A stretch of DNA of 64,000 bases from Flaccisagitta enflata (Eukaryota; Chaetognatha; Sagittoidea; Aphragmophora), in the NCBI GenBank assembly GCA_965153355.1, contig OZ231127.1, positions 35,836,001 to 35,900,000 of the forward strand, read 5' to 3'. Shown piece by piece: positions 1-11,406 of the stretch (its first letter is position 1; every line of letters begins with the position of its first letter). The translations under genes were made by a program, and so were the position numbers. The notes beneath the pieces were generated by a model. It saw nothing but the letters and a program-made list of their open reading frames with translations. It was not told where the DNA came from and searched no databases.

Positions 1-144
1 CTGAGGGCGCTGGCAGCAGAAGAGGAAGGGGAGAAAAGACTGCCACGTGTCTATAAGAGTGTAAGGAAAGTGTGCGACTGTGGTGTGGAGATGGCAAAAA
101 CAAACTTCGCAAGACATAAACGAGAAGCCTGCCCGAATCGGTGA
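1..144 (+). CDS. 3' end of a zinc-finger ORF, probably retrotransposon-derived (partial)
   Basis: The frame is open from the first base to a TGA at 142-144, giving 47 residues. It is rich in Glu, Lys and Arg and ends in a compact Cys-x-Cys...x11...His-x4-Cys pattern (CDC...ARHKREAC), a C2HC-like zinc knuckle. About 45 bases after the stop comes a long (TGA)n run. A coding end followed by a short 3' flank and a trinucleotide tail is what RTE-type non-LTR retrotransposons look like, so I infer a LINE 3' terminus. The remainder lies off the left edge. A host gene ending in a zinc finger is the alternative; no reverse transcriptase motif is visible to decide. Confidence 0.45.
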   Translation: MRALAAEEEGEKRLPRVYKSVRKVCDCGVEMAKTNFARHKREACPNR

Positions 145-187
145 AGCGTGTCCCTACGGGGACGAGGTGCTTTAGTGAGTGAGTGAG

Positions 188-268
<81 letters not shown>

Positions 269-269
269 C
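188..269 (+). repeat. (TGA)n microsatellite
   Basis: About 27 uninterrupted TGA units directly downstream of the zinc-finger ORF. It may be the tail of a non-LTR element rather than an independent microsatellite. Confidence 0.95.
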
Positions 270-807
270 GGTCGATATCTTCGAGTTCTACTCATCACAT
301 GAAATAAACATCCATTGCTGCCATCAGTGCCGAAAGTAAACATTATTCACAAGAATCAGAAACCACCAAAAACATCTTTCAAGAGTCAAAAATCCGCCAA
401 AAACATCCTTCACAAGTCTAAAACCAGAGGCCTCGTTGAATCATAAATGCGCGTGTCTATGCATAGTGCCACGCGTGAATTTTCAATGCAGACGTGATCT
501 TTTATGCTTCACTTTTTTCTCCTTTCCCCCCGGTTGTGTTCTTTTTTCAACATGGCACTGTGGACTATGCACTATCCACTTATTCCGACGATGGACTACG
601 TCATGTCCCAGTGATGGTAAATTAAGATTGGTAAGAATTATGACCCAAAAGCAAATTTCAAAATGGCTATTTTTGTCATTTTTACAAGAACAAGATTGGA
701 GTTATCATGTAAATATTATCACGTCAAAGTTGACCAATTCTCTGTTGAAGGTGTGACAATTTTTTTCCTAGAAGCTAGTGGCAGTGCTGCGGCATGGCTC
801 CGGCTCC

Positions 808-808
<1 letters not shown>
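270..808. other. intergenic/intronic sequence without recognised feature
   Basis: Positions 316-425 carry a loose repetition of a CCACCAAAAACATC/CCGCCAAAAACATC motif (a few units of about 33 bp). No exon of the SGSM-like gene or other coding signal was found here. Confidence 0.5.
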
Positions 809-1888
<1,080 letters not shown>

Positions 1889-1974
<86 letters not shown>

Positions 1975-1989
1975 CTCTGTCTCCCTCTT

Positions 1990-2022
<33 letters not shown>

Positions 2023-2036
2023 TTCTCTCTCTTTCC
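1889..2036 (+). repeat. (TC)n array with imperfect tail
   Basis: About 80 bases of pure TC followed by TC interrupted by TTTC and CTCCC units. Confidence 0.95.
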
Positions 2037-2306
2037 TTTACACGAACGCGGGTTTCCGTCCGCCAGTAAGTACGGACGTCTGTCCAACCTCCCACCCTGA
2101 CCCTGATATTGTATGAATTCCTAATTTTCCGCTAAGCCTGTTTGTAGGCATAAGTCATTGGCCTGTTTTGTATCGCCGCCCTTCAACCGCCTTCTCTCCA
2201 AGTTCACCAATATTGGGGCAAAGGTTGCCGCCAACGATTTTGCGATTTTTTTCACTTGTCCTTCGTGGAAATGCAATGCAATTGAATGTGAAGTTATGCA
2301 TCATTA

Positions 2307-2609
2307 AACAAGTGACTCACAATATCGTTGCGGACGGGTGGGCAGGGGCGTAAGACTCCCATCCACACCCTCGCCCACCCCACACACACAAACACAGACA
2401 ATCACAACGGTAGTATCAAAAATGCGCGTTTTCGCACTTTTCAACTCGATGACACACTCACAAACACAGACAATCACAACGGCAGTATCAAAAATGCGCG
2501 TTTTCGCACTTTTCAACTCGATGACCACGGACGGACGGACGGACCAATGGACCAATGGACCGATGGACGGACAAAGCCTCTTACAGAGTTACGCGTCCAC
2601 AACTAAAAA
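2307..2609 (-). mobile_element. family A element (A2-like), with internal duplication
   Basis: In reverse orientation it starts with the hairpin region at 2590-2609 (...GTTGTGGACGCGTAACTC), has a GTCC-rich core at 2528-2575, and ends with CCGTCCGCAACGATATTG and ...ACTTGTTT at 2307. The 67-bp segment at 2392-2458, containing a ...TCAAAAATGCGCGTTTTCGC block, is repeated at 2459-2525 with few changes. The right-end sequence matches the isolated end at 24409-24470, which marks a subfamily. Confidence 0.6.
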
Positions 2610-3074
2610 CGTTAGAGGCCATCTTGCATTCGCAAACCGCCGCCCCCTTTTCCCTCTCAAATGTCGCCCCACGCTTTTCTTTTTGACTTGCTTTTTTTCC
2701 ACGTGGTCGCCCGGGATCATTTATCACGGCAATATACACCCACTTCACTAAATTGCTCTCCCATTCGGGCTTTTTCCTGCGCTTGAATGAGGCGCGGTTT
2801 CTCGTCGCCTTTTCTCCCTCAAAACGGCGTCCCCAAGAGGGAAACTACGAACGCATTTTCTATTGGCAACATCCATCTTTCTCATCCTTTCTGAGGGAGG
2901 TTTTGCTTAGATAACAACGAATGCGATCAAACTGGGAATACATTCTCCCATTTGGATTTAGTTCTTAGTTCTTATAGTTATAGATATTTTGAAGGAGTAA
3001 TTGCCGCGGACAAACTTTAACGAATGGAAATAATAAAACATTTAAGCACAAGACAAGAGAATTTATAACTTTTC

Positions 3075-3215
3075 GATGTGTCCGTCCGTCGGTTAGTCAG
3101 TCGGTCCATCCTCCCGTCGATCACACTCCCTTATTCATGGCGTCGCCGCTCCTGTAAAAGGGCCTTCCGGAACACTGTCCTATCCCATCCGCACGCAACT
3201 AAGGCCCCATTGCAT
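3075..3215 (+). mobile_element. degenerate family A element
   Basis: Retains the GTCCGTCCGTCGGTTAGTCAG core and a decayed CCCATCCGCACGCAACTAAGG end. The 5' hairpin and the terminal GGCCTTGTT are lost or unrecognisable. Confidence 0.4.
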
Positions 3216-3371
3216 TGCATTGATTGGGTTTATTCCATCGTAGGACGACGAAAAAATCCGTTGTTATTGTGCGAAAAAGTTCCCGCGATTGTCCTTTCTA
3301 TCTAACAGTATTTACTCTCACCTGTATAGGAAACGATTATTTGCTGTAAAAGTGCAAATCAGGATTCTTAC

Positions 3372-3484
3372 CTCGCTCTCAACGGAAGTTCTCGTACTGC
3401 TCGAACGCCCTTCAGAATTTCCTTCTTTCTCCTCTTCGGTTAATGGACCAAATTTGTGAGCTGAAAAGGCGGAAGGTGGAGGTG
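3372..3484 (-). CDS. SGSM1/2: SGSM1/2-like gene, exon k (acidic/Ser linker inside TBC domain)
   Basis: The most downstream exon visible. The acceptor is ...CCCTATCATTTCAG before 3484 and the donor is GAGAGCGAG|GTAAGAATC at 3372, an excellent consensus. It takes two bases to finish a codon begun in exon j (G+CA = Ala), encodes 37 further residues ([18 protein letters not shown]... ending TSVESE) and leaves in phase 0. In vertebrate SGSM2 this position is the variable acidic insert between the first TBC block and the LHRIDKDVQR helix, which fits. No further exon was found left of it. The long (GA)n array at 3504-3616 lies immediately upstream of the acceptor and reads CT on the sense strand. 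Confidence 0.7.
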
Positions 3485-3499
3485 CTGAAATGATAGGGG

Positions 3500-3619
<120 letters not shown>

Positions 3620-3676
3620 CAGGAATTAAATCCGGAAACGCTATTCGCGTGCGGATGAGCAGGGGCATTGATGAAT

Positions 3677-4050
3677 AATCGCAAAAGCGTTAGATGGTCA
3701 GCGCTACCCGTTGCCCCTATGTGAGTTTTCATGGATGCGTGGTGGAAAGAGGGGCCGATGACCTTTGCTTAGTAAGTTTGGAGCTTCACGGATGGGATTT
3801 GAACCTAAAAGGTTGGATTTGAGCCTCTAGGCCGAGATTTGAGCCTCGGGGCTGGAATTTGAGCCTAAAGACTGAGATATGAGCCTTGAGACAGGGATTT
3901 AAGCCTTGAGACTGGGATTCGAGCAGATTGAGCCTCAAGACTGGGATTTGAGTCAAAGGGGGGACAGACGGAGATGAAGTAGGAGAGAAGGAGAAATTTC
4001 CCGTGTGTGAAAGCAAAGGTCATCCGCCCGAAAAGGCAAACCAAGGAAAT
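3677..4050 (-). mobile_element. family E element with minisatellite loop
   Basis: Left end carries TCGCAAAAGCGTTAGATGGTCAG and ACCCGTTGCCCC. An arm GAGGGGCCGATGACCTTTGCTT follows, then a minisatellite of about 20 bp at 3793-3955 (consensus near GGGATTTGAGCCTCAAGACT), and the inverted arm ...GTGTGAAAGCAAAGGTCATCCGCCCG at about 4002-4035. This is the family E layout seen at 21157 and 34212. Confidence 0.65.
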
Positions 4051-4151
4051 GACCAGGAAAAGATACTGAAACGTGAAATGACGGACCAAATAAACAGACC
4101 TACTGGCCAGCCCAAAAAGCAACTTATAGTGTGCCGTAGCGTGAGACTAAT

Positions 4152-4336
4152 AGTCGCATAAGTGTTAGGTGGTCAGTTGGATTTGGGCCTCAAGACTGGG
4201 ATTTGGGCCTCAAGGCTGGGTTATGGGTCTTGAGGCTAAAACATGGGCCGGGAGGTTAGGGGGGAAGAAGAAGGAGAAAATTCCCCTGCGTGAAAGCATA
4301 GGTCATAAACCCCTTTGGAGCCGCTGCCCAAATGGG
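4152..4336 (-). mobile_element. short family E element
   Basis: Begins TAGTCGCATAAGTGTTAGGTGG, has three to four GGATTTGGGCCTCAAGACTG units, a GAAGAAGAAGGAGAAAATTCCCC arm and the terminal ...GCATAGGTCAT..CCCCTTTGGAGCCGCTGCCC hairpin. Confidence 0.65.
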
Positions 4337-4364
4337 AAAAAAAGAAGGGAGAGAAAGAAAGAAG

Positions 4365-4440
4365 AAAGGAAGCAAGCAAGCAAGCAGGCAGGCAAGCAAG
4401 CAAGCAAGTAAGCAAGCAAGCAAGAAAGAAAGAGAGAAAC
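4365..4440 (+). repeat. (AAGC)n microsatellite
   Basis: Imperfect AAGC/AGGC tetranucleotide run flanked by GAAA-rich sequence. Confidence 0.85.
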
Positions 4441-4606
4441 AAGAGGAAGAAAAGAAAAGACACTGTGAGATTTATGAGCTATAACGGCTCAGTACCTTAA
4501 TGGGCACTTTTATGACCAAAATGAAGAAACCAAGGACGCCAAACCTAATCTTTAGACTTTATGCTTGATGTTGACCAGCCAAGGGAAGCTACCTTGACCG
4601 GAAGTA

Positions 4607-5170
4607 CAGTATGTTTCATCTCGACTGTAACATTTCATGACGGTGTAGCTCCAAAAGTAATAAAGATAATTCAATTCTGTAAAAAACATCTGGAAGATAA
4701 TACTTTAGAACTTTGTTATCAATAATTCCTAGGACTTTTTTAAGAAATATCAGCCTTTAAAAACATTATGAGCTGGAAAATATGCTATGCAAAAAAAGGA
4801 TATTTTACTATTTTGCTAGTTATACTGTCTTTCCTTAAATTGCTCTTATTTTCAAACAGTTTTAGCTACTGATGCCAGATTGGTCTTAAATGAGAGAAAT
4901 TTTTTTGTAGTTTGTAAATAATGAAAAAGAAAAGAAGCCTATTGATATATACCTCAGAAATATAAAGAATAAAATAACATTTTTTGCATTTTGTGCGATC
5001 TAGCTAGCTATGTGATAAAAGCGTCCAATTTTTGTCAAAAAGTCCTAGAAATTGATGAACATTAAATGCTAAAGTATTATCTTTCAGATATTTTTTACAG
5101 AATTGAATTATCTTTAATACTTTTGGAGCTACATTGTCATGAAATGTTACAGTCGAGATGAAACATACTG
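4607..5170. mobile_element. TA-flanked foldback MITE (CAGTATGTTTC family)
   Basis: Ends CAGTATGTTTCATCTCGACT / complement, with inverted arms of about 100 bases (4607-4710 and 5067-5170). It is flanked by TA at 4605-4606 and 5171-5172. The TA duplication and CAG start are typical of the Tc1/mariner superfamily; no transposase remains. Confidence 0.8.
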
Positions 5171-5222
5171 TAGGTGCCCACTATGTAATCGCCCGGACTC
5201 TGGCTCTGAAAGCTGAGATCAT

Positions 5223-5301
5223 CATAATTTTGCTATATATTTACTATATTAGCCATCTCAGTGAGATGGCTTATATAGTAAATATATAGCAAAATTATTT
5301 C
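5223..5301. repeat. AT-rich perfect palindrome
   Basis: Near-perfect inverted repeat of about 37 bases per arm with no loop, centred on CATCTCAGTGAGATGG. Cruciform-prone. Confidence 0.9.
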
Positions 5302-5561
5302 TCCAAATTGGTAATACATCCTGAGTAGGCCATCACCTAAGGATAAGATTCACCATAAAAAATAACTTTAAGTCCTTGGTGATCATAGCTATGAAAAAAA
5401 AACCCCTTTTTTTTTGCTCTTCCCCCTCTCATAGGATTAACATGGGAAGTTACTCATTGATTTAAAAAAAAAAAATATTTTGTACTATTGAAAAAAAACT
5501 AAGAAACATCCTGATATATGGAACCTGATTATACCTGAGAGTCTCCTTCACACATTTTCAG

Positions 5562-5882
5562 GGGTGTATATTCTTGAGTCGCTTTTGATTTTTTTCCCCC
5601 CCCCCTGCCTTTGATTTTCTTCCCCGCAAAGCGTCGCGTCACGTTTTTATATCCATGATTTTCTTCCCCATATAGCAATAAAACTATGTAATTAAGGTTT
5701 AAATAGTGTTAAACTGTGTTCTACTAATTGAGTTTTATGATTTGGTACTGTAAAAAGTTATATTTTCCCCAAATTTCCTTTTTTTCTCTTTTTTCCCCCT
5801 TAGATTTCCTTCCCCATCTCCAGACCCTTTGATTTTTTCCCCCCCCCCACTGGGGGGGGAAAACTCAAGAATATACAGGCCT
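5562..5882. mobile_element. small foldback with C-run arms
   Basis: GTGTATATTCTTGAGT at 5562 is inverted at 5864-5880, next to poly-C/poly-G runs and TTTTCTTCCCC repeats. Confidence 0.55.
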
Positions 5883-6092
5883 GCACATTTTAGTAATGAT
5901 TTGGTCTTTATGTGCTGGTGATCGATGCTTAAAAAAAAAGACCACTGACCCCTCTTATTTTGAAGAAATTTGGCTTCGCCGGGCCCATTTAGAGCATCGT
6001 ACCCCCCCCCCCCCATTGGGCAATTACATAATGGGCACCTACTTCCGGTCAAGGTACAGTAGATGTCGTCTAGACTTGGAAATACGGGGGAA

Positions 6093-6600
6093 TTCATTAC
6101 ATGATGACAAATTTACTTCAGAGACTGATATTTGGTATATAGACTAATAAAAGGATGCTTTGTTGCCCATGGATGTTGGTTGCTATGGAAACACATTTTC
6201 ATGTATTTACGCTTAAGTATCAATATTTTGAGAAATTTTTTCAGGGAACATTGTTTAAAATAAAATTTGCCACAACTTTCCCACAGTATGTTCTGTAAGA
6301 ATATTGCTCGTTTAGCTGTTGCTAGGGAGCGTAACTATGTGTGACAGTCCTGTGATGCTCCCTAGCAACCGCCAAACCAGCGATATTCTTACAGAACATA
6401 CTGTGGGAAAGTTGTAGCAAATTTTATTTTAAACAATGTTCCCTCAAAAAATTTCTCAAAAAATTGATACTTTAGTGTAAATACATGGAAATGTGTTTCC
6501 ATGGCAACCAACACCCATGGGCAATAAAGCATCCTTTTATTAGTTTATATTCCAAATATCACTTTCTTAACTTCATTTGTCTTCCTGTAATAAGGGAGTA
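6093..6600. mobile_element. long-arm foldback
   Basis: Arms of about 240 bases (left about 6093-6335, right about 6355-6600) are near-perfect complements, including AATAAAAGGATGC at the outside and TTGCTAGGGAGC / GCTCCCTAGCAA at the inside. The loop is only about 30 bases. Outermost sequence merges with the TIR of the surrounding element, so it may be part of it. Confidence 0.8.
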
Positions 6601-7215
6601 CGAGAATAGGTCACCGAAACGAAATGAGCTTGCTACCCTTTTTTTGGCTCAGTAGACTCAAAATATATGGGTTTGTATCAATTTGGGGGCTGTGGCTTGA
6701 AAAAAAACCCTCGGAAGCCCAAAAAAATTAAAACGACCCTATATTTGGCATCTTTAGAGCGTTTTTGAGTGAAAATTTTAGTTTTTAAGTGAAAATATCA
6801 AACTTACTTAAGTTTTCATGTACCATTTCATGCATCAAAATGCATAGACTCTACATTTTCTCATTTATGATAAGTAGCTTTTTTGCCCTTTAAAGAATTG
6901 GTCAATATTATACAAATACGGTATGATTCTTGTGCGTTTCAAGTAGTACTGTTCTTCTAGCCTGAATTGATTTGATCACAACCTCACCAATTGAAAGAAG
7001 ATGAAAGAAAAAGTTCTGATATTTTCTTCAGTAATCATATCAAATATCATTCAGAAATTGAATTGCATAAAATAATGAATGTGATACCAAACACAATTAA
7101 GTAAGAATCTTGAATAAGAAAATCCAATGATCAAGCAGACAATTTGGATGACCAAAAATAAGAAGTATGAGTTTTAGTCGGTGTGATTGTAAAAAATTGC
7201 TCCTTTGTGGAAATA
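6601..7215. other. AT-rich filler of the 3.2-kb element
   Basis: No ORF or array. A stretch at 6590-6612 (GGGAGTACGAGA) is inverted near 9180-9192, which extends the similarity of the two ends. Confidence 0.4.
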
Positions 7216-8740
7216 CTACATAAAAGAAATCATGGGGAAGATCAGGGAGCAGAGCGTGGGAGACAGGAGGAGGGACATAAATAGAATGACCATTTCATAC
7301 GCCAGTTGTCTCCACATGGACTCAATGACCTCATGGTTGAGAAGGGCAAAAACCAAATCTTTTTTTTTTACATTTTTAGCCAAGGTTATTAAAGGCCTGA
7401 TTTCAAGTATGCGTTTCCTTTCAAAGTCATCCAAAACTTCATCATTGGATAGATCCAATATGTTTTTCCTTGATCATCCTTTGCTCTTGTTTTTAGAGTA
7501 GTGAGAGCTTGCACACAAATGCTATCTTGTTGCTGATTGTAAGATTGCACAGAACCAAGGTTCCAGCCATCTTCTTGCAATGTGACAACAAATTCTTCTT
7601 CCTGTAATGGCCAATTGAAGTCTTTTAGAGGCTCCTCCACAGGTACCTTAGACCTCTTGGCTTGCTTATTGGCAGACTGAGTACCTACTGACTCAGAAGC
7701 TACACAGACATCTTCTACAGTAATGACCTTTTGGTCAGATGGGTCAACTGTGTGCAAAGCAAGCAGATTTTCATACATCTGTTTGGCTGTGATATTGTAC
7801 TGCTTGAAATAAATAAAATCATTGGGCATTTCTGAAAACAAAGACTTTTTCAACTTAACTTCTCTGCGCAGAATAGCCAACTGATCTGCCTCACTTAGCT
7901 TTTTGATTCTGTCATAGCACTTTTTAACCTCAGATTGAGATGAGAGCGGTGCAATATACTTTGCACACAACTAAATCAGTTAAGCTGGCAAGAGATTTGG
8001 CCAAAAATTATCTGCTTCACTGTCTGTCAAGGCTAACTTTGCTTTCATGATCTCTTTCTGAGACTTTGAAAAATCTGCTTCAATTTGATGAACTTCTTTC
8101 TGTTTGGCCTTGAGCTCCTTGTCCTTCAACATGTTGGCTCCCTCATTACCAAAGGCAAGATCTGAACTTATTTTTAGCACAAGTCTGTCACTGATAGCTT
8201 GGAAAGCAGAGCCTCCCTTGCTTCTTAGCTGTTGAAAAAGATGTCCAAAATAATTTTCTCCAACTTTGTTATCAACAGGGATGGTCTTAAGCTGTTCTTC
8301 AGTGAAGATTTCTGACAGAGGCTTTAAGTGTGTCTCTCCCAATGTTCCTGCTGCTTTCTTTGCTGAGTATTCCAGATATTCTGGACCAAATTCATAGTGA
8401 ATTCCTTGTTGCCTTGACAGAGTTGCAGCAAGCTGTTTCATCAAGATTTGCATTGCAGTTTATTGACATCGTACTGCTCAAAATGCTTGCAAAAAGACTC
8501 CGTCTATTCTTGTTTGTACTTTCTTCCAAATCCATCCTCAAGAGCTGGAAGAGCATGCCTCTCAACTGAGCTGAATTTCAAACCTGGGATTGGTTCCATC
8601 ATTTGTTTGTACAAATTTTGAAGGATACTTCGAAGAGCCAAATGAGTTGGTCTAGGTTGCTGATCCAATAGAATGCCAAAAAGTGGCTCCATCAAATAAT
8701 AGCCAACTAGAACCTCTACAGTCCATTCATAATGAGAGAT
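7216..8740 (-). pseudogene. degraded unknown protein-coding sequence
   Basis: Read on the minus strand from about 8740 to 7216, one continuous protein-like sequence can be followed through several lesions. The segment ending ALPALEDGFGRKYKQE hits TAG at 8502-8504. A frame change near 8455 leads to LMKQLAATLSRQQGIHYEFG. In-frame stops follow at about 7980 and 7971, then CAKYIAPLSSQSEVKKCYDR and on to KTRAKDDQGK. A last frame change near 7455 leads to DLSNDEVLDDFERKRILEI and a hydrophobic tail. The sequence is Lys/Glu-rich and helical and has no catalytic motif I recognise. It lies inside the 6057-9242 element, so it may be former cargo or an accessory protein of that element, or a captured host gene. 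Confidence 0.6.
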
Positions 8741-9200
8741 GGGACAGTGATAGTGGAGAAATATGAGAGGGGAGTAAAAGTAAGAGAGGAGAGAAAAAAG
8801 TGAAACTGAAAGAGGCAGACAGAGTCTCAAAAAGAATTTTCAGCAAAATAACACTTTTTAGTGTTTAAAAGATCCATTTTTGGCAAAAAAATGATTTTTT
8901 TTGTCCAATTCTTTGACTGGCAGGGTCCTTTCACTATTTCAGGTACATTTTTTAGTTTTAAAGTTGAAATATAGCTTAAGAATTAGATTAAAACATTTTT
9001 TTGCCAAAAATAGCAAGCAAAAACGCTTAAAATCATAGAAAAATCGATTTTTTAAGCGATCCGAGGGTTTTTTTTCAACCGATTGAGCTGAAAAAAGTTT
9101 CTAACATCTTATCTAAGCCCTACTCACATGTTTATCTGGTATCAAGAGTGATATTTTGAAAAAAGTGATTTTCTCCTGAATCTCGTACTCCCCTACCTGT
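8741..9200. other. AT-rich right part of the 3.2-kb element
   Basis: Runs of TTTTTGGCAAAAA type and no coding potential. The far end carries the inverted GGGAGTACGAGA block. Confidence 0.35.
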
Positions 9201-9595
9201 AATGAATTCCCCCGTATTTCCAAGTCTAGACGACATCTACTGTATCATCCTGTGGCTGGTTAATATCAAACAAATAGTCTAAAGATTGGGTTTGGCGTTT
9301 TTGGTTTCTCCATTTTTAGGTGCGCCATAGCACCTCTATGAGAGGCTCTGTCTGTCGGTCGGTAACGCTCGAGTTGAAAATCTTGAAAAGAAGCAAATAT
9401 CACTGGAAATGATTCAGAAATATGCTAGGATGATTTTTAGATGCGCCATAGCATCTCTATAAGAAGCTCTGTCCGTCCGTCCATCCATCCAACGGTCATG
9501 CTCGAATAAAAAATCGCTAGAAATGTTTAAAATCAATAGAAAACTCATTTTGTTCATCATAAATGATACTCGTCATTTCATTTACTAATATAATC

Positions 9596-9909
9596 AGCTA
9601 CGGTTAGGTCTTATAGAGCTGGGGATAGGTCGGATAGGTCTGGTGATAGTCGGATAGGTCTTAGGAGTTAGAATATCTGGAGATAGGTCTGATAGAGCTG
9701 GGGATAGGTCTGATAGAGCTGGTGATAGGTCTGATAGAGCTCGGGATAGGTCAGATAGAGCTCGGGAAAGGTCTGATAGAGCTCGGGAGAGGCCTGATTG
9801 AGCTCGGGATAGGTCTTATAGAGCTAGGAATGGTCTGATAGAGCTAGGGATAGGTCTGATGGAGCTAGGGATAGCTATGGATTAATAACGCCCGGTGGGA
9901 TAGGTCTGA
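9596..9909 (+). repeat. about 21-22-bp minisatellite
   Basis: Roughly a dozen units near GATAGAGCTAGGGATAGGTCT with GAGCTGGGG/GAGCTCGGG variants. The array resumes at 10905-10965 after the inserted transposon. Confidence 0.9.
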
Positions 9910-9911
9910 TA

Positions 9912-10904
9912 CAGGGTGTTTCACGCGTTTTGAGGTTAAAAGAATCAACATAGCTTTTCTCCTAGAAAAGTTATTCCAATTCTGAAAAAAGGTCTGAATA
10001 GATCTTGAAGTGCAGTTTTTTTATGTCACCAATTTTTTGTATTTGCGTTTTTTAGCTTGGGAGCTACGGGAGTTTAAAGTAAACAACATAATCCAGTTAA
10101 CTAACCATGGTAAAGAAAAAAATGGACAACTTCTTTTACTAGTTTCTGGTCAACTATTGGCCTGAACTACAAAAAATCCATGACTGTTTAAAAGCTCCGC
10201 AAAAAATCTTCAAAACGCGACGTTGCAGGACATTGTAGCTTCATTCATTTAGAAATGGCAAAAGATTAAAGAAAAAAATCACAAATTGAAAAAAATGCTC
10301 CTTTCAATTTTTTTTCCATCGAGAAATTTTACTCTTTTCGTTTTTGTCAATTACAAACTCAGGATTGTCTTAGCTACTCGATATCCATGAGCAAACTAAA
10401 GAGCCATGAATTTTCTATAAAATGGAGCCAAGAACAAATTTCCAACTCAATTTGTTCAATTTCTATATTACAATAAAGATAGCCCATGAAAATCAGGTGT
10501 TACTGACTTTCCAAATTCTTGACCACCTGTCTTCATTCTTCTGCCATTTCTAAACGGATAGAGATATGACAACCAGCAAGGTCTCATTGGAAAGATCTTT
10601 CACAGAGCTTCAAGATGGTCATGAATTTTGCTATGTTTTTCTTATTGCTTGGATGTGAAACGCTAACAAACAAGTAGTTTCCATTTTTTTGCCATAATTA
10701 TCCGGATTAAAGATGCATGCTGGATATGGTTGTTTTCTTCAAACTTACATAGTGGCCATATTTAAAAGCGCAGATATAAAAAATTGGTGACATAAAAAAA
10801 CTGCACTTCAAGATCTATTCAGACCTTTTTTCAGAATTGGAATAACTTTTCTAGGAAAAAAGCTATGTCAATTCTTTAAACCTCAAAACGCGTGAAACAC
10901 CCTG
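9912..10904. mobile_element. TA-flanked foldback, CAGGGTGTTTCA family, copy 1
   Basis: Near-perfect inverted ends of about 120 bases, starting CAGGGTGTTTCACGCGTTTT on both strands. It is flanked by TA at 9910-9911 and 10905-10906. It sits in a minisatellite unit: GGTCTGATA|insert|TAGAGCTAGG restores the unit GGTCTGATAGAGCTAGG, which proves a TA target duplication. Confidence 0.9.
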
Positions 10905-11014
10905 TAGAGCTAGGAATGGTCTGATAGAGCTAGGGATAGGTCTGATGGAGCTAGGTATAGCTATGAATTAATGACGCTCGGCGCACCGTCTTGGCCCGTG
11001 TATCCGGCCTTGTT

Positions 11015-11327
11015 GGCATAAAAGTGCCCTCTGAGGTATTGAGAAGGGTCGGCCCACAGTGGAAGACAAACAGACAAACAAAACAAACAAACAATAAAGA
11101 AAGTAACAAAGAAACAAACGAAGAAACAGAGACACAAAGAAAGTAGGGATGTAGAAGCGATTGACCGCTTCTATGCGGAAGGGGTGGAAGCAGCATGAAA
11201 ATCGACCGCTTCCACATCCCTAAAAGAAAGGAAGCAAGGAAGACAGGAAAACAAAGTAACAAAGAAACAAAGAAAAAAGTAAAGACAGAAGAAAACATGC
11301 AAAGAAACAAAGAAACGAGAAATAAAT
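11015..11327. other. AAAC/AAAG-rich sequence, no gene
   Basis: Mainly AACAAAG-type simple sequence. An imperfect inverted repeat GAAGCGATTGACCGCTTC / GAAAATCGACCGCTTCCAC lies at 11152-11220. Confidence 0.5.
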
Positions 11328-11328
11328 A

Positions 11329-11404
<76 letters not shown>

Positions 11405-11406
11405 AA
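11328..11406 (+). repeat. (GAAA)n microsatellite
   Basis: About 19 uninterrupted GAAA units. Confidence 0.95.

Larger units (their letters stand above)
6057..9242. mobile_element. TA-flanked element, CAGTAGATGTCGTC family, 3.2 kb
   Basis: Terminal inverted repeats of about 45 bases start CAGTAGATGTCGTCTAGACT at both ends, flanked by TA at 6055-6056 and 9243-9244. Inside are a large foldback (about 6093-6600) and the decayed minus-strand coding sequence at 7216-8740. A second copy with the same ends is at 11774-13879. TA duplication suggests Tc1/mariner-type mobility, but I see no DDE/D transposase in it. Confidence 0.75.
4510..9312. mobile_element. composite foldback element (F2) interrupted in each arm
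   Basis: The left arm (4510-4606 continued at 5171-5200) is complementary to the right arm (6011-6056 continued at 9243-9312). For example, AACCTAATCTTTAGACT near 4542 pairs with AGTCTAAAGATTGGGTT near 9279. The left arm is broken by the foldback at 4607-5170 and the right arm by the element at 6057-9242, each exactly at a TA that the other arm still shows undisturbed. The loop holds the AT-rich palindrome at 5223-5301 and a small foldback at 5562-5882. Confidence 0.75.
9313..11014 (+). mobile_element. family A element (A3) with minisatellite and nested TE
   Basis: The 5' end TTTTTAGGTGCGCCATAGCACCTC forms a hairpin with stem AGGTGC/GCACCT. A second head, AGATGCGCCATAGCATCT, sits at 9439-9456. 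A GTCC/GTCG core follows, then a GATAGAGCTAGGGATAGGTCT minisatellite, and the end GGCGCACC...GTGTATCCGGCCTTGTT at 10980-11014. GGCGCACC near the 3' end is the exact complement of GGTGCGCC in the 5' hairpin arm. The array is split by the element at 9912-10904. Confidence 0.75.
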
